DNA from: Bacteroidota bacterium
GTDB lineage: Bacteria > Bacteroidota > Bacteroidia > Bacteroidales > Rikenellaceae
Reading direction: 5' to 3'
DNA length: 24,925 nucleotides
Assembly: GCA_023443765.1 (NCBI GenBank)
Contig: JAEZTA010000190.1
Span: 1 to 24,925 of the forward strand
Shown here: in pieces, positions 17,107 to 24,748 of the stretch
Layout: each line of letters opens with the position of its first letter
How positions within the stretch are numbered: position 1 is the stretch's first letter
The notes under the pieces: generated by a model
The model's input: only the letters and a program-made list of their open reading frames with translations
Database searches by the model: none
What the model was told of the DNA's origin: nothing
Made by a program: the position numbers and the translations under genes

Positions 17107-17152
17107 TTTATTTCATCTGACCCGGGAACTGTTTGAAACGAAAATACACGCT

Positions 17153-18412
17153 ATGTCATTCTGGTCACGCCTTTTCGGCCCGGACCACAAGCCCCGGATG
17201 GGCGGTCTGGAAATATTCAAATACATCGGCCCCGGGCTGCTCGTAACAGTCGGGTTCATCGACCCCGGCAACTGGGCCTCGAACCTCGCGGCAGGCGCCG
17301 AATACGGCTACTCACTGCTGTGGATGGTGACGCTCTCGACCGTCATGCTGATCGTCCTGCAACACAACGTCGCCCACTTGGGCATCGCTACGGGACTCTG
17401 CCTCTCGGAAGCGGCGGCGGTTCACCTCAAGCCCGCATGGTCGCGGCCCCTGCTCGGTTCGGCCGTCCTGGCGTCGATCTCCACCTCGCTGGCCGAAATC
17501 CTCGGCGGAGCCATCGCCCTGCAAATGCTCTTCGGGGTTCCGGTGCGCATCGGGGCGCTGCTGGTCCTCGTATTCGTCATCATCATGCTCTTCACCAACA
17601 GCTACCGCCTGATCGAGAAATGGATCATCGCCTTCGTCTCGATCATCGGACTGTCGTTCATCTATGAACTGTCGCTCGTGACGATCGACTGGCCGGAGGC
17701 GGCCCGCGCCTGGGTGACACCCTCCTTCCCCAGCGGTTCGATGGTCATCATCATGAGCGTCCTGGGCGCGGTGGTCATGCCGCACAACCTGTTCCTCCAT
17801 TCGGAGGTGATCCAGAGCCGCCAATGGAACCTGAGCGACGATGCGGTCATCCGCAAACAGTTGCGCTACGAGTATGTCGACACGATCTTTTCGATGCTCG
17901 TCGGCTGGGCGATCAACAGCGCGATGATCCTGCTGGCCGCAGCGACCTTCTTCGCGTCGAAAACACCCGTGGAAGAGTTGCAGCAGGCCGATTCGCTCCT
18001 GCAACCGCTCCTGGGTCCAAGCGCCACGAACATTTTCGCCATAGCCCTGCTGTTCGCGGGCATCTCGTCGACGATCACGTCGGGCATGGCCGCCGGTTCG
18101 ATCTTCGCGGGCATCTTCCGCGAACCCTACGACATCAAGGACAACCACTCGCGTATCGGCGTGATGATCTCGCTCGTCGCGGCGTTCCTCATCATCCTGC
18201 TGATCAACGATCCGTTCAAAGGCCTGATCTACTCGCAGATGCTCCTCAGCATCCAGTTGCCTTTCACCGTTTTCCTGCAGGTCCACCTGACCTCTTCGGA
18301 GCGCGTGATGGGCAAGTACAAGAACTCCCGTTTCACGAAATACCTGCTCTACGGAATCGGTGCGGTGGTGACCATCCTGAACGTGATGCTGCTTATCAGC
18401 CTCTTCCGCTAA
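17153..18412 (+). CDS. NRAMP-family divalent metal (Mn/Fe) transporter
   Basis: A proton-coupled importer of Mn2+ or Fe2+ in the inner membrane; 419 residues and about eleven hydrophobic segments. The two metal-binding elements are intact: DPGN in TM1 (D37, N40) and MPHNLFLHS in TM6 (M209), the methionine being the one that favours transition metals over Mg/Ca. The start at 17153 (MSFWSRLFG) was chosen because an upstream TTG extension would begin inside the tRNA terminator hairpin. No convincing promoter fits in the 46-base gap, so it may depend on read-through from the tRNA or on an unrecognised promoter overlapping the hairpin. No iron- or manganese-responsive regulatory element was seen. 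Mn versus Fe preference is not decided by the sequence. Confidence 0.93.
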   Translation: MSFWSRLFGPDHKPRMGGLEIFKYIGPGLLVTVGFIDPGNWASNLAAGAEYGYSLLWMVTLSTVMLIVLQHNVAHLGIATGLCLSEAAAVHLKPAWSRPLLGSAVLASISTSLAEILGGAIALQMLFGVPVRIGALLVLVFVIIMLFTNSYRLIEKWIIAFVSIIGLSFIYELSLVTIDWPEAARAWVTPSFPSGSMVIIMSVLGAVVMPHNLFLHSEVIQSRQWNLSDDAVIRKQLRYEYVDTIFSMLVGWAINSAMILLAAATFFASKTPVEELQQADSLLQPLLGPSATNIFAIALLFAGISSTITSGMAAGSIFAGIFREPYDIKDNHSRIGVMISLVAAFLIILLINDPFKGLIYSQMLLSIQLPFTVFLQVHLTSSERVMGKYKNSRFTKYLLYGIGAVVTILNVMLLISLFR

Positions 18413-18497
18413 GCGGGTTTCCGTCGCACAGGCACGCGAAAGGTTTGGAATAGTTCTTGTTGGCTTCTGCCGGCAATACAAAGTTCCGAACCCTGCG

Positions 18498-19169
18498 ATG
18501 CTAAAAGAAGGATTTCTCTTCACGTTCATATCCGCCTTCATGGCGCTGTTCCCGGTCGCGAACCCGGTGGGAGCCGGATTCCTGGTCAACGGGCTGTTGT
18601 CGGGGCTGAGCGACGACGACCGCAAGTCGATCATCCGCAGAATCCTCATCGACTACCTGCTCGTCGGGATAGGCAGCCTGGCCGTCGGGCATTTCGTACT
18701 GATGCTCTTCGGGCTTTCGCTCCCGATCATCCAGCTGGGCGGCGGACTGCTCATCTGCCGCACCGCCCTGCAATGGCTCAGCGACTCGGACTCCTCGGTG
18801 AAACCCCGCGAAGGCAAGGATGTCAACCCGATGCACAAAAGCGCCATCGAGGCGCAGATCTTCTACCCGATCACCTTCCCGATCAGCATCGGGCCAGGCA
18901 GCGTCTCGGTCATCCTGACGCTGATGGCGTCGGTCAGCATGAAAGACGGCTGGGCACGGGGCCTGCTCTCCTACGCGATCATCGCACTGGTCATCGTATT
19001 GATGTGCCTGATCCTCTACCTGTTCCTGTCGCAGGGAGAACGCATCATCCGCAAAATCGGCAACAGCGGCAGCATCGTCATCAACAAAATGGTCGCCTTC
19101 TTCACCTTCTGCGTCGGCGTCCAGATCGTCATGACGGGTATCGCCAAACTGTTCAACCTGCATATCTGA
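18498..19169 (+). CDS. MarC-family (UPF0056) integral membrane protein
   Basis: 223 residues with six hydrophobic segments, characteristic of the MarC/NAAT family: ALFPVANPVGAGFLV at 16-30 and ITFPISIGPGSVSVIL around 126-141 are the paired signature loops with P-x-x-N/G-P. The family is widespread; one archaeal member has been reported as an amino-acid transporter, and Escherichia coli MarC has no confirmed role in drug resistance, so the function stays open. It follows the NRAMP gene by 85 bases with no clear terminator or promoter between them, and the amidohydrolase begins 18 bases after its stop. The last two are very probably co-transcribed. Confidence 0.9.
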   Translation: MLKEGFLFTFISAFMALFPVANPVGAGFLVNGLLSGLSDDDRKSIIRRILIDYLLVGIGSLAVGHFVLMLFGLSLPIIQLGGGLLICRTALQWLSDSDSSVKPREGKDVNPMHKSAIEAQIFYPITFPISIGPGSVSVILTLMASVSMKDGWARGLLSYAIIALVIVLMCLILYLFLSQGERIIRKIGNSGSIVINKMVAFFTFCVGVQIVMTGIAKLFNLHI

Positions 19170-19187
19170 TCAACAACCGCACTACAT

Positions 19188-20450
19188 ATGGATTCGCAAA
19201 TACTGATCAACGACGTTGAGATTTTCAACGGCAGGGAACAAAAGACCCTTCGGGGAAATGTGTTGATAAAAAACAACCGAATCGAAAAAATCACCCCGGA
19301 ACCCATCCCGGTCGATCCGGCCGGCGGGGTGCAGGTGATCGACGGAAAAGGCCGGTTCCTGATGCCGGGCCTGATCGACGCACACTGGCACGCCTACCTG
19401 TGCTGCAACACGATGCAGGACCTGCTGACGGCAGACCCCTCGTATACCCATCTGGTGGCGGGACGTGAGGCCGGGGCGACCCTGCAACGCGGGTTCACGA
19501 CCATCCGCGACGCGGGCGGTCCGGTCTTCGGGCTGAAACGGGCCATCGACACCGGGCTGCTGCCGGGCCCGCGCATCTACCCCAGCGGGGCCATGATTTC
19601 CCAGACCTCGGGGCACGGTGATTTTAGGATGATCTACGATCATTTTCACGGCGGCTGCGGGTGCGAAGTCGCACACATCGAACGCCTCGGGGCCTCGCGC
19701 ATCGTCGACGGGGCCGACGCCGTAACGGCCGCCACGCGCGAAAACCTGCGGCAGGGCGCCTCGCAGATCAAGCTGATGACCGGAGGAGGCGCCGCGTCGC
19801 TCTACGACCCGCTCGACGTGACCGAGTTCTTCGAAGAGGAGATTCGCGCGGCGGTGCGCGCGGCAGAAGATTGGGGGACCTATGTCATGGTGCACGTTTA
19901 CAACCCGCGGGGCATTGCGCGGGCGATAGCGGCCGGGGTCAGAAGCATCGAGCATGGCCACCTAATCGACGAACCGACGATGGAACTGCTCGCAGCGAAT
20001 GATGTCTGGCTCAGCATGCAGGCGTTCGCCGTCGAGGACAACACCTACCCTTCGCCCGTACAGCAGGCCAAACACATCCAGATCACGGAAGGGACGGACC
20101 GCACCTACAACCTCGCCAAAAAATACGGGGTAAAACTGGCGTGGGGAACCGACCTGCTGTTCAATCCGGCCAACACGAAAAACCAGAACCACGGCATCGT
20201 CAAACTGCAAAAGTGGTTTACGCCGTTCGAAATCCTGAAAATGGTGACCTCAGACAATGCGCAACTGCTGGCAATGTCCGGAGCGCGGAATCCTTATCCG
20301 GGGCAGTTGGGCGTCGTCGAAGAGGGTGCATTGGCCGACCTGCTGGTGATCGACGGGAATCCTCTGCAACAAATCGAACTGCTGGAAAATCCCGCAGAGA
20401 AATTCGTGCTGATCGTCAAAAACGGCGTCGTCTGCAAAAACAACCTCTGA
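19188..20450 (+). CDS. Amidohydrolase-superfamily metal-dependent hydrolase
   Basis: A 420-residue cytosolic enzyme of the imidazolonepropionase / Xaa-Pro dipeptidase-like branch. Metal ligands of the binuclear type are all visible: H66 and H68 in DAHWHA, a candidate carboxylated lysine K195 in IKLMTGGG, H236 in VMVHVYN, H256 in IEHGH and D322 in AWGTDLL. The small beta-sandwich typical of the superfamily is formed by the N-terminal 55 residues and the C-terminal part from about 370 (LADLLVIDGNP). No signal peptide. Relatives include peptidases acting on N-acylated or proline-containing dipeptides and imidazolonepropionases; no histidine-degradation genes are adjacent, so hutI is unlikely. 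It shares an operon with marC and converges with the DUF4130 gene with only 14 bases between the stops. Confidence 0.88.
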   Translation: MDSQILINDVEIFNGREQKTLRGNVLIKNNRIEKITPEPIPVDPAGGVQVIDGKGRFLMPGLIDAHWHAYLCCNTMQDLLTADPSYTHLVAGREAGATLQRGFTTIRDAGGPVFGLKRAIDTGLLPGPRIYPSGAMISQTSGHGDFRMIYDHFHGGCGCEVAHIERLGASRIVDGADAVTAATRENLRQGASQIKLMTGGGAASLYDPLDVTEFFEEEIRAAVRAAEDWGTYVMVHVYNPRGIARAIAAGVRSIEHGHLIDEPTMELLAANDVWLSMQAFAVEDNTYPSPVQQAKHIQITEGTDRTYNLAKKYGVKLAWGTDLLFNPANTKNQNHGIVKLQKWFTPFEILKMVTSDNAQLLAMSGARNPYPGQLGVVEEGALADLLVIDGNPLQQIELLENPAEKFVLIVKNGVVCKNNL

Positions 20451-20464
20451 CAACCGGCGGCGAA

Positions 20465-21226
20465 TCACTCCATCTCGATCAGGTGCTTCCAGTAGCGGCG
20501 GGGCATCATGCGGCGCTGCTGGCGCTCGTTGATCCGCTGAGGAATCGCCAGCGCCCGAAAATAGTTTTTCCACAGGAGCTGAAACTGCCGTTCGTCCTCG
20601 GCAAGCCATTCGTCGGCGAGTTTATCGGCGATCATTCCCCGGTCGTCCTCCAACGTGACACGTCGTGCCGTATGGCCGTCGTAATAGTAGCCAAAGTCGC
20701 GCCGCCGGTCGTAGATCAGCCACCGCTGGTCGGCAAAACGATCGGTAAAATAGTCCAGCCCCAGCGGCAGAGCGTTGTGCTCGGGAGTGACGGCGGCGAA
20801 ATAAGTTCCGTCGGCGGCTTTCTGCAGGCGGACGAACTGTTTGAGGCGTTCCCGTTCGTGGGAGACTTTGAGCGCCAGTTGATAAAGGGCCTTCATGGCA
20901 GGGTCGGCCTGATCGGCCAGCACACCTCCGCCCTCGTCGAAAACACGGCGCAGACAGCGCAGGATCAGCAGGTCGCTCTGCGGCTGCTCCCCATGCCAGG
21001 CATAGATGATCACCGAACGGGTACGGGTGGTCAGCCGACGTTCCAGCCCACGCCAGACGCGGTCGGCATGCGCCTCGTCGGTCGCGACCTCGTGGACGCG
21101 TTCCGTGAAGAGCGGCTCAGGCTCCCCGGGACCGATCAGCGCCTCGGGGAACGTCCGCAGCGAATAGGCGTCGAAGAGGGCAGACAGAAGCCCGTCGAAG
21201 GATTTATCGTATCGGAAAACCAGCAT
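20465..21226 (-). CDS. DUF4130 / TIGR03915-type protein, putative DNA metabolism partner
   Basis: 253 residues, the usual length for the family. The start MLVFRYDKSFDGLLSALFDA and the end RRYWKHLIEME are recognisable ends of TIGR03915 proteins (SAM-linked putative DNA repair / DNA metabolism family, DUF4130). The central part includes RWLIYDRRRDFGYYYDG, and the chain is rich in charged and aromatic residues. No signal peptide or membrane segment. It lies seven bases downstream of the radical-SAM gene, the classic pairing for this family, so the two very likely act together. The family has been linked to DNA repair by co-occurrence and naming; I know of no established reaction. Confidence 0.87.
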   Translation of the reverse strand: MLVFRYDKSFDGLLSALFDAYSLRTFPEALIGPGEPEPLFTERVHEVATDEAHADRVWRGLERRLTTRTRSVIIYAWHGEQPQSDLLILRCLRRVFDEGGGVLADQADPAMKALYQLALKVSHERERLKQFVRLQKAADGTYFAAVTPEHNALPLGLDYFTDRFADQRWLIYDRRRDFGYYYDGHTARRVTLEDDRGMIADKLADEWLAEDERQFQLLWKNYFRALAIPQRINERQQRRMMPRRYWKHLIEME

Positions 21227-21233
21227 CGGCGTA

Positions 21234-22493
21234 TCAGAAAAGGGTCAGTTGGCCTTCGTTGTTATCCTGCTTCCGCCGCTGCGGAGCGGTCAGCAGGCGG
21301 CGCACCTGCTCGGGGCGGAGTTCGTTGACACCCTGCCCCATGGTCAGTTCGCGGCAGCAGATAAAATACTGCGCCTTCTTCATCACTACGCCGATCTGCC
21401 GCAGCGATTGCTGGGTCAGCGCACGGTAGCGGCGCGAGGTGACGATCAGCCGGGCCGACTTGACCCCAATGCCCGGCACGCGCAGCAGGGCCTCGTACTC
21501 GGCGCGGTTCACGTCGACCGGAAAAAATGCGGGATTCCGCAGGGCCCAGGCCAGTTTGGGGTCGATCTCAAGGTCCAACCGGGGCGTACGCTCGTCGGCG
21601 ATCTCCTCGGCGCGGAATCCGTAAAAACGCATCAGCCAGTCGGCCTGGTAAAGCCGGTTTTCACGCACCAAGGGCGCTTTGTCGAGTGCAGGCAATCGTT
21701 TGTCGTAAGGATTTACGGGGATGAAGCCCGAATAGTAAACCCGCTTCATCGTCGGCCGGTCGTAGAGCGCCGACGAAAGCAGCAGGATGTCGCGGTCGGT
21801 TTCGTCCGTAGCCCCCACGATCATCTGCGTGCTCTGCCCTGCGGGGGCAAAGCGGGGCGCATGGCGAAACCGCGTGCGCTCCTCGGCGCTCTGGAGCACC
21901 CCCTGCTGAATGTAGCTCATCGGGCGGTAGATGCTCTCGTAGTTCTTGTCGGGAGCGAGCAGTTGCAGGTTGCGCTCGGTCGGAATCTCGATGTTGACGC
22001 TCAGGCGGTCGGCATACCGTCCAGCCTCGGCCACCAGTTCGCGGCTGGCGCCGGGGATGCTTTTCAGGTGAATGTATCCGTTAAAACGGTGGACCGTACG
22101 CAGGTCGCGCGCGACGCGGACCATGCGTTCCATCGTATAGTCGGGGTCGCGGATGACGCCCGAGGATAGGAAAAGCCCCTCGATGTAGTTGCGGCGGTAG
22201 AACTCGATGGTCAGCTCCGAGAGTTCGTCGGGGGTGAAAGCGGCGCGCGGAATGTCATTGCTGCGCCGGTTGATACAGTAGGCGCAGTCGTAGATGCAGA
22301 CGTTGGAGAGCATGATCTTCAGCAGCGAGACACAACGTCCGTCGGCCGTGAAGGTATGGCAGATACCCCACCCCGCGGCGCTGCCCACTTCGCCCGCGCG
22401 ATGCTTGCGCGTCACGCCGCTCGAAGCGCACGAAACGTCGTATTTGGCCGACTCGGCCAGCACCTTGAGTTTTTCGAGCACCGTCTCTTTCAT
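21234..22493 (-). CDS. Radical-SAM putative DNA modification/repair protein (TIGR03916 type)
   Basis: 419 residues. The radical-SAM iron-sulfur motif CIYDCAYC places C66, C70 and C73 on the [4Fe-4S] cluster that cleaves S-adenosylmethionine. Near the C-terminus, LLRVPGIGVKSARLIV (about 336-351) is a helix-hairpin-helix, a non-specific DNA-binding element. The combination with a DUF4130 gene immediately downstream identifies the TIGR03916 family. The last five residues are QLTLF, close to the bacterial beta-clamp-binding pentapeptide QL[SD]LF. There is no signal peptide; the protein should be cytoplasmic and oxygen-sensitive. Start at 22493 (MKETVLEKLKVLAESAKYDV) is the usual family start. The 167-base region to the divergent WG-repeat gene contains its promoter, which I could not place confidently. 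The chemical reaction is unknown. Confidence 0.93.
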   Translation of the reverse strand: MKETVLEKLKVLAESAKYDVSCASSGVTRKHRAGEVGSAAGWGICHTFTADGRCVSLLKIMLSNVCIYDCAYCINRRSNDIPRAAFTPDELSELTIEFYRRNYIEGLFLSSGVIRDPDYTMERMVRVARDLRTVHRFNGYIHLKSIPGASRELVAEAGRYADRLSVNIEIPTERNLQLLAPDKNYESIYRPMSYIQQGVLQSAEERTRFRHAPRFAPAGQSTQMIVGATDETDRDILLLSSALYDRPTMKRVYYSGFIPVNPYDKRLPALDKAPLVRENRLYQADWLMRFYGFRAEEIADERTPRLDLEIDPKLAWALRNPAFFPVDVNRAEYEALLRVPGIGVKSARLIVTSRRYRALTQQSLRQIGVVMKKAQYFICCRELTMGQGVNELRPEQVRRLLTAPQRRKQDNNEGQLTLF

Positions 22494-22514
22494 GGCGGCA
22501 AGTTATCCTTTTTT

Positions 22515-22562
22515 TCGGGAAAAACAGGCGTTCCGCAGGTAATTTTTCAGGCTGTTTCCCGA
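22515..22562 (-). other. Inverted repeat in the radical-SAM gene leader
   Basis: TCGGGAAAAACAG (22515-22527) and CTGTTTCCCGA (22552-22562) are inverted copies differing by a two-base insertion, with a 24-base loop. They lie 22-69 bases upstream of the radical-SAM ATG and could form a leader hairpin or an operator for the divergent region. No function can be assigned. Confidence 0.4.
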
Positions 22563-22594
22563 TGTCGCTGGGCACGTGGGAAATAGACGGAAAA

Positions 22595-22626
22595 TTGTTT
22601 TCGTCCCGTTTTTTTCACTATATTTA
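22595..22626 (+). promoter_or_regulatory. Weak candidate promoter for the WG-repeat gene
   Basis: TTG at 22595-22597 and TATATTTA at 22619-22626 are separated by 21 bases. This is near the Bacteroidetes pattern, but the -7 element ends in A instead of G. It lies about 35 bases before the ATG at 22661. Confidence 0.35.
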
Positions 22627-22660
22627 TGCGGCATATCACCTACCCTAATCTCCGGTCGCT

Positions 22661-24664
22661 ATGAAACGAATCGTCGCATTAGCCGCTCTCCTGTCCTCAA
22701 CCTGCATTTCCGGATTCTGCCAACAGAAAGAACCGGAATACGAAATGTTCAAAACTGAATACACCACGGACAGCACCGGGAAATCGGTACCCGTAGAGAA
22801 TCCGGAGTACTACCGAATACGGGCAAAGGACAGTTCGTCCTGGGGCTTCCAAAAAAGGACCGGGGAGATCGCAATTCCCCTCGGCAAATACAAATTCCTG
22901 AATACCATCGACGATCAGGGAATGATTCTGGCACATAAAAAGGGAGGAAAAAAGGGCTACATAGATATTACCGAAAAGGTGCTTATTCCCTTCGACTATG
23001 ATGAGATCGGGATCTTTTCCAAATGTCTGGCGAAGGACCTGGCCCCGGTCATTATCGGTAAGAAACAAGGATTCATCAACCGGAAAGGCGAAGTCGTCAT
23101 TCCTCTGGAATACGATGCTCGGTCATACGTAACCTATTTTTACGAATCCGGCGTGGCTATATTAACGAAGAACGGCAAAGCAGGAGCCATCGGTCCTGAA
23201 AACAATATCCTTGTTCCGTTCGAGTACGATGAAATTGAACGGTCGGACATCAGGGATTGTCTGATCGCCCGAAAAGGCGATGGCTGGATTATCATTTCGA
23301 CCAAAGGAAAACAATTGTCCGATTACAACAATCATACGATCGTCAAAGCCCCGTTCGGCTCCCTTCCGACCAACAGCAAGGGACTCCCAATGCTTATCAT
23401 GGACGAGCCCCATGAAAAAAGCGGAAATAAACCATACATCCAGAAATATAAGAACAATCTCCGGAAGTCTGAAGACTCGCTGACCATGCCGGGAAAAACA
23501 AGATATGCCTATATCGACAGTACGGCCCACGAAGTAGTCCCCTTTGGCGTCTACGATTACGCCGAACCGTTCGGGTTGGGACGCAAGGCAATCGTCGTGC
23601 AGCATGGAAAGTATGGGTTAATCGACGAATATGGAAAAACCATCCTCCCCAATAGTTACGACTACCTAGAACGGCCTATGAAATTCTCGCATTTCGCCGA
23701 CATCTACGTGGCTACCCGGGGAAATGAAATCACGTTATTCGACAAGGATGCGAACACGCTTCCCATAAAAGGAATTACATCCTACCAAAACATAAATGGT
23801 CTATTAATCGCAGCAGATACACGAGGTAAAACAGGAGTTATAAATTACCAGGGTGAAGAGATGATTCCGTTCCTGTATGACACACTATACAGTTGCAGCT
23901 ATGATGGATTCATCGCCAAAAAAGAAGGTCGTTATGGATACATATCCTTCAAAAATGAAATCATCCATTCTTTTGACTATCGGTACATTTACGATTTAGG
24001 ATTCGAGAGGGTCTATATCAACAATACCGGAAAAGCCGGTCTTTACAACAATAACAACCAACTGGTTATACCATTCGAATACGACATGATCTATAATACG
24101 CATTATGACCAGACAGGAAAAGGCAGGTATATAGTCATTAAGGAAGGGAAAGTCGGGACCGTCGACAGCGATAACGAAGTGGTTATCCCGATCATTTACG
24201 ACGGGCTATCGGGATGGGTCGAATACGGCCCCAAAGGGCATTTTGTAAAAAAGGCAGGCAAATACGGCCTGATTACCCCTGCAGGAAAAATAATCGTACC
24301 GATAGAATACGATTATGTAAGCCTTCCAATGAAAGGAGTGATCGTTGTCCGCAAAAACGGGAAATACGGAGCTATCTCCTGGCACAACAAAGTAATCCTA
24401 CCCTGCATATACGACAACATGATCAGCGATATTAACATCTGGTATTTCTCTTTCGGAGAGAAATACGAAGATAAACTAGTGACTCTGAAAGACGGAATCT
24501 GGAGTTATTTCGACCTGGACGGAAACCCAATCCGCCAACAGGTTCCCAAAACGGAGATTACGGAAAATTACCAGTATCAACTCAACAGGGGCGAACCGTC
24601 CAACGAGAGTCCGGACTTCGACATGAAGCAGGCGACAGGGCTGATTTTCGAAGAGATGCAATAA
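22661..24664 (+). CDS. WG-repeat-containing secreted protein
   Basis: 667 residues beginning with a signal peptide (MKRIVALAALLSSTCISGFC, cleavage around residue 20-22), so exported. The rest is a chain of about eleven WG-type beta-hairpin repeats with the pattern K-x-G-hydrophobic-I-x-x-x-G-x-x-hydrophobic-hydrophobic-P-x-x-Y-D. Clear copies begin near residues 61 (the one true Trp-Gly), 98, 137, 174, 317, 390, 425, 458, 497, 534 and 568. The interval 205-315 is more divergent and the last 70 residues leave the pattern. WG repeats are usually treated as protein- or ligand-binding scaffolds; no catalytic motif is visible. The gene is clearly more AT-rich and uses more A/T-ending codons than its neighbours, which suggests recent acquisition or different selection. 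It stands alone, divergent from the radical-SAM gene and convergent with the RNA-binding gene. Confidence 0.88.
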   Translation: MKRIVALAALLSSTCISGFCQQKEPEYEMFKTEYTTDSTGKSVPVENPEYYRIRAKDSSSWGFQKRTGEIAIPLGKYKFLNTIDDQGMILAHKKGGKKGYIDITEKVLIPFDYDEIGIFSKCLAKDLAPVIIGKKQGFINRKGEVVIPLEYDARSYVTYFYESGVAILTKNGKAGAIGPENNILVPFEYDEIERSDIRDCLIARKGDGWIIISTKGKQLSDYNNHTIVKAPFGSLPTNSKGLPMLIMDEPHEKSGNKPYIQKYKNNLRKSEDSLTMPGKTRYAYIDSTAHEVVPFGVYDYAEPFGLGRKAIVVQHGKYGLIDEYGKTILPNSYDYLERPMKFSHFADIYVATRGNEITLFDKDANTLPIKGITSYQNINGLLIAADTRGKTGVINYQGEEMIPFLYDTLYSCSYDGFIAKKEGRYGYISFKNEIIHSFDYRYIYDLGFERVYINNTGKAGLYNNNNQLVIPFEYDMIYNTHYDQTGKGRYIVIKEGKVGTVDSDNEVVIPIIYDGLSGWVEYGPKGHFVKKAGKYGLITPAGKIIVPIEYDYVSLPMKGVIVVRKNGKYGAISWHNKVILPCIYDNMISDINIWYFSFGEKYEDKLVTLKDGIWSYFDLDGNPIRQQVPKTEITENYQYQLNRGEPSNESPDFDMKQATGLIFEEMQ

Positions 24665-24690
24665 AAAACGGGGCGGTAAAAACCGCCCCG
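24663..24690 (-). terminator. Intrinsic terminator for the right-edge minus-strand gene
   Basis: CGGGGCGGT and ACCGCCCCG form a perfect 9-bp stem with an AAAA loop at 24669-24690. On the minus strand it is followed by six T residues (24668-24663), a textbook rho-independent terminator for the glycine-rich gene. On the plus strand no T tract follows, so it should work poorly for the WG-repeat gene. The T tail overlaps the stop codon of that gene. Confidence 0.85.
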
Positions 24691-24748
24691 CTCCGTATAG
24701 TATAAGGAGAAAACTCTCCCTGAGATCCGTTCTGAAATAATCCGGAGA

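Noticed and set aside
17099..17152. Upstream TTG extension of the NRAMP protein
   Set aside because: It would start inside the tRNA terminator hairpin and adds residues not typical of the family; ATG at 17153 fits better.
17312..18649. 445-codon minus-strand frame opposite the NRAMP gene
   Set aside because: The NRAMP reading has all metal-site motifs; the opposite frame is Asp/Arg/His-rich and spans two genes and their gap.
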